Positions 37,347 through 41,750 of a stretch of 41,750 nucleotides of DNA are shown piece by piece (position 1 is the first letter of the stretch; each line of letters begins with the position of its first letter). The notes beneath the pieces are model-generated. The model saw only the letters and a program-made list of their open reading frames with translations, had not been told where the DNA came from and did not search any database. This DNA is from Microbispora rosea subsp. aerata (lineage in GTDB: Bacteria > Actinomycetota > Actinomycetes > Streptosporangiales > Streptosporangiaceae), in NCBI RefSeq assembly GCF_014647835.1, contig NZ_BMPY01000046.1, positions 1 to 41,750 on the forward strand. The letters run 5' to 3'. Position numbers and translations under genes: made by a program.

Positions 37347-38228
37347 CTATCTCAGTCCTCCGACCGACAGCCCGCCGCGCCAGTGTCGCTGCAGGGTGAA
37401 GAAGGCGATGATCAGCGGGATCACCGAAACGAGCGCGCCCAAGATGATGAGGCTCCAAAGGGAGGTGCTACCCGCGTTGTTCGCCGAGGCGATCCCCTGC
37501 CAGAGGCCGAGCCCGACGGTGACGGGGAAGAGGCGGTTGTCGGAGAGCATGGCGAGGGGCAGGAAGTAGTTGTTCCAGGACGCCACCGCCGACAGCAGCA
37601 GCACCGTGACCACCGCGGGCCGCATCAGCGGAAACGCGACCTGGAGGAACGTGCGGAGCTCACCCGCGCCGTCGACCCGCGCCGCGTCCAGGATCTCGTC
37701 GGGGACCGCGTCGCGCGCGTACACGTGCATCAGATAGACGCCGAACGGATTGAGCAGCGACGGGAGGATCACCGCCCATATCGTGTTCGTCAGGCCGAGC
37801 CCGGAGAACATCATGAAGGTGGGGATCACCAGAGCGGTCGCGGGCACCATCAACGCGCCCAGCAGGACCGAGAAACTGAAGCGCCTGCCCGCGAACCGGT
37901 ATTTGGCGAATCCGTAGCCGGCCAGGACGGCCAGGATCGTGGCGCCGATCCCGCCCGCGAACGCGTACAGCGTGGAGTTGAGGATCCACCTGCCGTAGAT
38001 GCCGCCGTCGTAGGTGAACAGCCGCTGAAGGTTTCCCCAGTAGTCGACGCGGTCGGCGAACCACAGGGTGTTGCTGCCGCTGAACAGGCCCGACGCGTCC
38101 TTGGAGCTGTTGACGATGACCCACCAGAACGGCACGAGGAAATACACGACCAGGAAGCCGAGGAAGATCTGCAGGGGGAGGTGGCGTTGGGGACGGCGGC
38201 GTGCGCCGACGCCGGAGCTGCCGGTCAT
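37347..38228 (-). CDS. CUT1 ABC sugar importer, permease (MalG type)
   Basis: A 293-residue protein with six membrane segments and the EAA loop DEILDAARVDGAGELRTFLQVAFPLMRPA that docks to the shared MsmK-type ATPase. No ATPase gene is in the operon, as is usual for CUT1 systems in actinomycetes. The start at 38228 overlaps the upstream permease stop (ATGA). It is the third gene of the binding protein-permease-permease unit, and the dehydratase follows 50 bases later. Confidence 0.9.
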   Translation of the reverse strand: MTGSSGVGARRRPQRHLPLQIFLGFLVVYFLVPFWWVIVNSSKDASGLFSGSNTLWFADRVDYWGNLQRLFTYDGGIYGRWILNSTLYAFAGGIGATILAVLAGYGFAKYRFAGRRFSFSVLLGALMVPATALVIPTFMMFSGLGLTNTIWAVILPSLLNPFGVYLMHVYARDAVPDEILDAARVDGAGELRTFLQVAFPLMRPAVVTVLLLSAVASWNNYFLPLAMLSDNRLFPVTVGLGLWQGIASANNAGSTSLWSLIILGALVSVIPLIIAFFTLQRHWRGGLSVGGLR

Positions 38229-39169
38229 CAGAAGAAGCTCCTCCGCTTGCGGGTGAAGAACAGGAAGGCGTAGACGCAGACGAACACGACCCCGCCGAGG
38301 GCGAAGGAGATCGCCGATCCGTAATTGAAGTTCGCCAGCCCGAACGCCTGCTGATAGGCGTACATGTTGGGTGTGAATCCCGGCGAGATCGTCCCGGCCG
38401 CGAGGTAGCGCAGGATCTGCGGCTCGTTGAAGAACTGCAGGGTGCCGATGAGCGAGAAGACCAGGATCAGCAGCAGCGCGGGAGCGATCAGCGGGATTTT
38501 GATCCGGATCGCGATCTGCCATCTCCCGGCGCCGTCTATGCGGGCGGCCTCGTAAAGCGCCGGGTCGATTCCCTGGAGCGCCGCATACAAAATGATCATG
38601 TAGTAGCCGGCCCACTGCCAGGTGACGACGTTGATCAATCCGTAGAAAATTAGGTTGCTGCTGAAAAAGTCGGGGGCGGTGGCGCCGAACAACCCGAAGA
38701 TGTCGGACAGCGGCCCGAAGCTCTTGCTGTACAGAAATCCCCACATGACCGCTCCGATGACCGTCGGAATGGCGTAGGGGAGGAAAATCATGAGGCGGGA
38801 GAAACGGGTGAACAGCGAGGTCACGGCGTCCAGGATGAGGGCGATCGCGAGCGCGGTGACGATCTGCAGCGGGATGGCGACGACCGAGAAACGGACGACG
38901 AACCACACCCCGGAGAGGAAAGTCGGGTCGGTGAACGCCTTCACGTAGTTGCCGAGGAAGACGAAGCTGGTGCCGCCGATCAGCTTCTTCTGCCAGAGGC
39001 TGAGATACAGCGCGTACGCGAGCGGTGCGATGAGAAGCGCCAGGAAGACTATTCCGAACGGCCCGACGAAGAGCCACCCCATCACGTGCTCGCGCAGGCG
39101 CACCTTCCCGCGGGCTTTCTTGGTTTTCTGCTGAGTGCTCGCCGCACTCTCCTCGGTATGGAGGGTCAT
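38228..39169 (-). CDS. CUT1 ABC sugar importer, permease (MalF type)
   Basis: A 313-residue protein with a cytoplasmic basic N-terminus, then six membrane segments. The EAA-type loop is DPALYEAARIDGAGRWQIAIRIKIPLIAPALL. The final segment ends with a basic tail (FFTRKRRSFF). It lies 68 bases downstream of the substrate-binding protein and is coupled to the second permease. The substrate is unknown; the context suggests a plant-derived oligosaccharide or pentose. Confidence 0.9.
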   Translation of the reverse strand: MTLHTEESAASTQQKTKKARGKVRLREHVMGWLFVGPFGIVFLALLIAPLAYALYLSLWQKKLIGGTSFVFLGNYVKAFTDPTFLSGVWFVVRFSVVAIPLQIVTALAIALILDAVTSLFTRFSRLMIFLPYAIPTVIGAVMWGFLYSKSFGPLSDIFGLFGATAPDFFSSNLIFYGLINVVTWQWAGYYMIILYAALQGIDPALYEAARIDGAGRWQIAIRIKIPLIAPALLLILVFSLIGTLQFFNEPQILRYLAAGTISPGFTPNMYAYQQAFGLANFNYGSAISFALGGVVFVCVYAFLFFTRKRRSFF

Positions 39170-39237
39170 GGCAGGCTCCGGGAATTCGTTACGGGATCAC
39201 GGGCGGGCCGGGGACGCCCGGCCCGCCCGCGCGTTTG

Positions 39238-40635
39238 TCACTGGACGGTGAACCCTTGCTCCTTGGCGTAGTTCACCACGTCCTCCTGCAGCCGGTCGGC
39301 GGCCTGCGAACCGGTCACGGAGCCCTCGATCATCGCGCTGATCTGCTTCGTCATGGCGTCGAAGTAGTACTGGCCGAACGGCGCGTAGGTCATGCCCTGA
39401 TAGGCGTTCGCCGCGGGGACGTAAACCTCCTTGTTCGCCTGCTGGCCGTCGAAGAACGCCACCTTCAGGTTCACGAAGTCGGGATTGTTGAGCGCCTTGA
39501 GGTTCAACGGGAAGATGATCTGGTTGGTCCAGCCGTCGGTGAGCGACTCGTCGTCGGCGTAGAGGCCGTAGGCGACCTTCGCCGCGAGTTCGGGGTTCTT
39601 CGCCTGGCTCGTCACCGAGAAGGCCGACCCGCCCCAGTTCACCTGCACCGGGTTGTCGGGGTCCCACTGCGGCAGCGGCGCGACCGCCCACTTGCCGGTG
39701 TCCTCGCCCTTGCCGACGCCGGCGCCGGTGAGATATCCGGGCGCCCACGCCGCCGAGATGTACGTCGCGTACTTGCCGTTGACCACACCGGCGATGTACT
39801 CCGGCGTGAACTGGTCCTGCGTCCCGACCAGGCCCTTCTTGGCCAGGCTCCCCCAGTATTCGAGCACGTCCTTTGAGGCCTGGTCGTTCAGCTTGATGCC
39901 GATCGTCTCCGGCTTCGCCGGATCGTAGGTGTACGGATTCGCACCCTTCTGGATCTGCAGCGCCATCATGACGGCCGGCACGTTCGCGCCCAGGTCGCCG
40001 AACAGCGGGCCCCCCGCGTCCTTCACCTTCTGCGCCGCCTGCTCGTATTCGGCCCACGTCTTCGGCGGCGTGATCTTGTACTTCTCGAAGATGTCCTTGC
40101 GGTAGATCATCCCCATCGGGCCGCCGTCGACCGGCACGCCGTAGATCCCGCCGCGGATCGTGACGTCCTTCCACGCACCCGCGCTGTAGTTGTCCTTGAC
40201 GGCCTCGTAGCCGTAGTTCTTGATGTCGACGAGCGCGTTTTGGATCTGGAAGGTCGGGATCCGGTCCGCCTCGATCATGATGACGTCGGGCGCGCCGGTG
40301 CCCGCCGAGATGGCCGTCTGGAACTTGTCGTACTCGTCGCCGCCCTGGCCGACGTTGGTCCAGCAGACCTGCACCTCGTTGTTCTGCTTGTTGAAGTTGT
40401 CGACGACGAGCTGCATGTTGGGATACCAGCCCCAGAAGGTCACGACCGGCAGGTCCTTCTTGGGGATCGTGTTCGTGCAGTTGCTCGCGTTGTTCCCGCC
40501 GTCGTTTCCGGCGTTCGCGGCGGTTCCGCCCGCCGTGCTGCCGCCCCCTCCCGCGTCGGGGGCACAGGCGGCGAGCGCACTCGCGGCGACGAGGACGGCT
40601 GCCGTGACAAGTATTCTCTTCGTCTTCGTTGACAT
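39238..40635 (-). CDS. CUT1 ABC sugar importer, substrate-binding lipoprotein
   Basis: A 465-residue lipoprotein. The signal MSTKTKRILVTAAVLVAASALAAC has lipobox LAAC with Cys24, followed by a Gly/Asn-rich flexible linker (about 25-50). The solute-binding fold (family 1) spans about 60-450 (VVTFWGWYPNMQLVVDNFNKQNNEVQV ... ; SAAWAPGYLTGAGVGK). ATG 40635 is preferred over 40662 because AAGGGGAG lies just upstream and the signal peptide then begins normally. It is the first gene of the importer operon, behind a LacI-type operator. Confidence 0.92.
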   Translation of the reverse strand: MSTKTKRILVTAAVLVAASALAACAPDAGGGGSTAGGTAANAGNDGGNNASNCTNTIPKKDLPVVTFWGWYPNMQLVVDNFNKQNNEVQVCWTNVGQGGDEYDKFQTAISAGTGAPDVIMIEADRIPTFQIQNALVDIKNYGYEAVKDNYSAGAWKDVTIRGGIYGVPVDGGPMGMIYRKDIFEKYKITPPKTWAEYEQAAQKVKDAGGPLFGDLGANVPAVMMALQIQKGANPYTYDPAKPETIGIKLNDQASKDVLEYWGSLAKKGLVGTQDQFTPEYIAGVVNGKYATYISAAWAPGYLTGAGVGKGEDTGKWAVAPLPQWDPDNPVQVNWGGSAFSVTSQAKNPELAAKVAYGLYADDESLTDGWTNQIIFPLNLKALNNPDFVNLKVAFFDGQQANKEVYVPAANAYQGMTYAPFGQYYFDAMTKQISAMIEGSVTGSQAADRLQEDVVNYAKEQGFTVQ

Positions 40636-40830
40636 GATCTCCCCTTCGGGGTCACAGCGCACGGGGATTCATGCGCCGCCGCTGAGCCGTGCGATCGGCC
40701 GGGACGGGGCGCGGATGACGCGATCCGCGCCCCGCCGCCGGTGTGTCGGACTACTTATGTGAGCGCTAACACGCTCGCGTGTGCGAGGTGCGCCACCGGT
40801 GACCCGGTGCCGCCGTCTCTTCCTGCTTGA
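40636..40830. other. Intergenic region between importer operon and esterase gene
   Basis: About 195 bases. It holds the LacI-type operator at 40758-40771, with CACGCTCGCGTGTGCG immediately after it (a second dyad). The importer promoter should be here; no -10 element can be assigned confidently. Confidence 0.4.
40758..40771. promoter_or_regulatory. LacI-family operator upstream of the sugar importer operon
   Basis: TGTGAGCGCTAACA is a near-perfect palindrome with the central GCGC of LacI/GalR-family operators. It lies 123 bp before the binding-protein start. No LacI gene is visible in the window, so the repressor must be encoded elsewhere, perhaps further right. Confidence 0.65.
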
Positions 40831-41750
40831 TCAGCGCTTGAACAGGCGCGGTGCCCAGTCGATGAGGTTCTTCTGCCACACGTCCCAGCCGTGCGGTCCG
40901 GGGGTGACCCCATCAAACTCGTACCGTATGCCGAGATCGTCCATCGTGGCCAGCCCCGCCATGAACGACGGGTAGACGAAGTCGGTCTGGTCGCCGACGT
41001 ACATGCGCAGCAGCTTGGTTCCCGCGTTGATCGCTTCCACGTCGACGCCGGCGCCGCTGCCGAACCCGGCCGAGAACGCCGCGATGTAGGCGAACTGGCC
41101 GGGGTACGCCTTGAGCACCCCGATCGTCTGGCCACCGCCCATCGAGAGGCCGGCGAGGGCCTGCTTCGACGGGTCGCTGGAGATGTTGTAGCGGGCGCGG
41201 GCCGCCGGGACGATGTTCTCCAGCAGCTCCCTGTTGAAGTTGGACACGTTGCCGTTGCCCATCACCACGACCATCGGCACCAGGTCTCCGTCGAGGAACT
41301 GGTGGTCGAGGATCTGCTTGGCACGGCCCATCTCCACCCAGTCGGTGTAGCTCTGGCCGCTGCCGTGCTGGAGGTAGAGGACGGGGTACGGCTCGGCGCG
41401 GTTCGGGTCGTATCCGGGCGGGGTCCACACCAGCGCGGTCCGGTCCTGGTTGGCCACATTGCTGTGGTAGGTCAGGCTCTCGACCTTTCCGCCCTGACCG
41501 GCGGGCACGTCCGTGAGCAGACGCGACCTCTCCCCGGGGACGAGGAAGGTGCTCCAGGTCGGCTCGGAGGTCACCTTCGTCGGGTTCGACGCGTCCTTGA
41601 CCGAGACCATGTCCACGATGAACCGGTAGTAGTAGAACCACGGGTCGAGCGGACCCACGGTCACCCGCCACCGGTCGCCCTCGCGCGACATCGGCACGCG
41701 CAGCCAGCTTCCGCCGGGAGCGTCGTTCGCCCACACCGTGACGTGCGTGG
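40831..41750 (-). CDS. Esterase of the Fes/feruloyl-esterase alpha/beta-hydrolase type, 5' end outside the window
   Basis: At least 306 residues, running off the right edge. The visible N-terminal 75 residues form a beta-sandwich (HVTVWANDAPGG ... DPWFYYYRFIVDMVSVKDASNP). An alpha/beta hydrolase of the putative-esterase family follows, with the nucleophile in GLSMGGGQ, an LYLQHGSGQSYTDW oxyanion segment and a C-terminal GPHGWDVW with the likely catalytic His. Similar E-set plus esterase proteins are feruloyl or acetyl-xylan esterases. It is on the same strand as, and upstream of, the sugar importer operon, which fits hemicellulose use. Signal peptide status cannot be seen. Confidence 0.85.
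   Translation of the reverse strand, partial: THVTVWANDAPGGSWLRVPMSREGDRWRVTVGPLDPWFYYYRFIVDMVSVKDASNPTKVTSEPTWSTFLVPGERSRLLTDVPAGQGGKVESLTYHSNVANQDRTALVWTPPGYDPNRAEPYPVLYLQHGSGQSYTDWVEMGRAKQILDHQFLDGDLVPMVVVMGNGNVSNFNRELLENIVPAARARYNISSDPSKQALAGLSMGGGQTIGVLKAYPGQFAYIAAFSAGFGSGAGVDVEAINAGTKLLRMYVGDQTDFVYPSFMAGLATMDDLGIRYEFDGVTPGPHGWDVWQKNLIDWAPRLFKR

Noticed and set aside
37347-39077. 576-residue frame joining both sugar permeases
   Set aside because: The first half is out of frame with the true MalF-type permease. The ATGA overlap at 38228 defines two normal-length proteins.

Overview
The window is high-GC actinomycete DNA, most likely from a member of the Streptosporangiales. The evidence is the codon use, the GTG/TTG starts, BTAD regulators, DUF5753 and DUF6247 proteins, and actinomycete integrative and conjugative element (AICE) genes. 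It divides into an accretion zone of mobile DNA (1 to about 24,100) and ordinary chromosome (about 24,300 to 41,750).

Accretion zone. The 3' end of a tRNA-Gly(CCC) gene, from the anticodon loop to CCA, occurs three times (8415-8459, 20523-20567, 21409-21452). No complete tRNA is present. These copies are att sites and divide the zone into modules. (i) The right part of a first AICE (110-8459) has a traSA/FtsK gene cut by an IS3-family element at the left edge, a Pra-type activator, a GntR/KorSA-type repressor with operator sites, small AICE proteins, an HTH-TPR regulator, cutA, a lower-GC cargo block (lipoprotein plus Cys-rich secreted protein) and a STAS anti-anti-sigma protein. (ii) A decayed second AICE (8460-20567) reads att-int-xis-repSA(frameshifted)-zinc ribbon-traSA(3' part only), fused by a deletion to a broken pra. 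It continues with a toxin-antitoxin-like pair, a PP2C phosphatase/HTH/HATPase signalling operon, an XRE regulator, a complete IS481-family element with a 15-bp target duplication, and an unrecognised cargo gene. (iii) A 0.9-kb att-bounded segment holds a broken VapBC pair. (iv) Beyond it lie orphan ORFs and a 170-bp direct repeat with tRNA-Gly-like remnants around a yccF gene.

The most striking feature is a 153-nt three-helix structure found once near the right end of each AICE (7969-8121 and 20214-20366). Both copies have the same length, a nearly invariant 22-nt loop and exactly conserved linkers. The long stems differ in sequence but keep pairing, with four compensatory changes in the 21-bp inner helix. 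It is probably an uncharacterised structured RNA or single-stranded-DNA cis element of these integrative elements.

A second signal is a 16-bp operator (GTCTA-N6-TAGAC), present six times in the second AICE, whose expected repressor gene appears to have been lost.

Chromosomal part. A PAS-PAS-GAF-PP2C-HATPase signalling protein and a HIT protein are followed by a CPBP protease/histidine kinase/response regulator operon, then a large SARP/AfsR-type BTAD-NB-ARC regulator. A DrrAB-type ABC exporter comes next; its promoter carries 11-bp-spaced direct repeats that look like SARP boxes. The last block is a sugar-acid utilisation locus: an L-arabinonate-type dehydratase, a CUT1 ABC sugar importer with a LacI-type operator upstream, and a secreted-type esterase running off the right edge. 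It is plausibly for hemicellulose-derived sugars.
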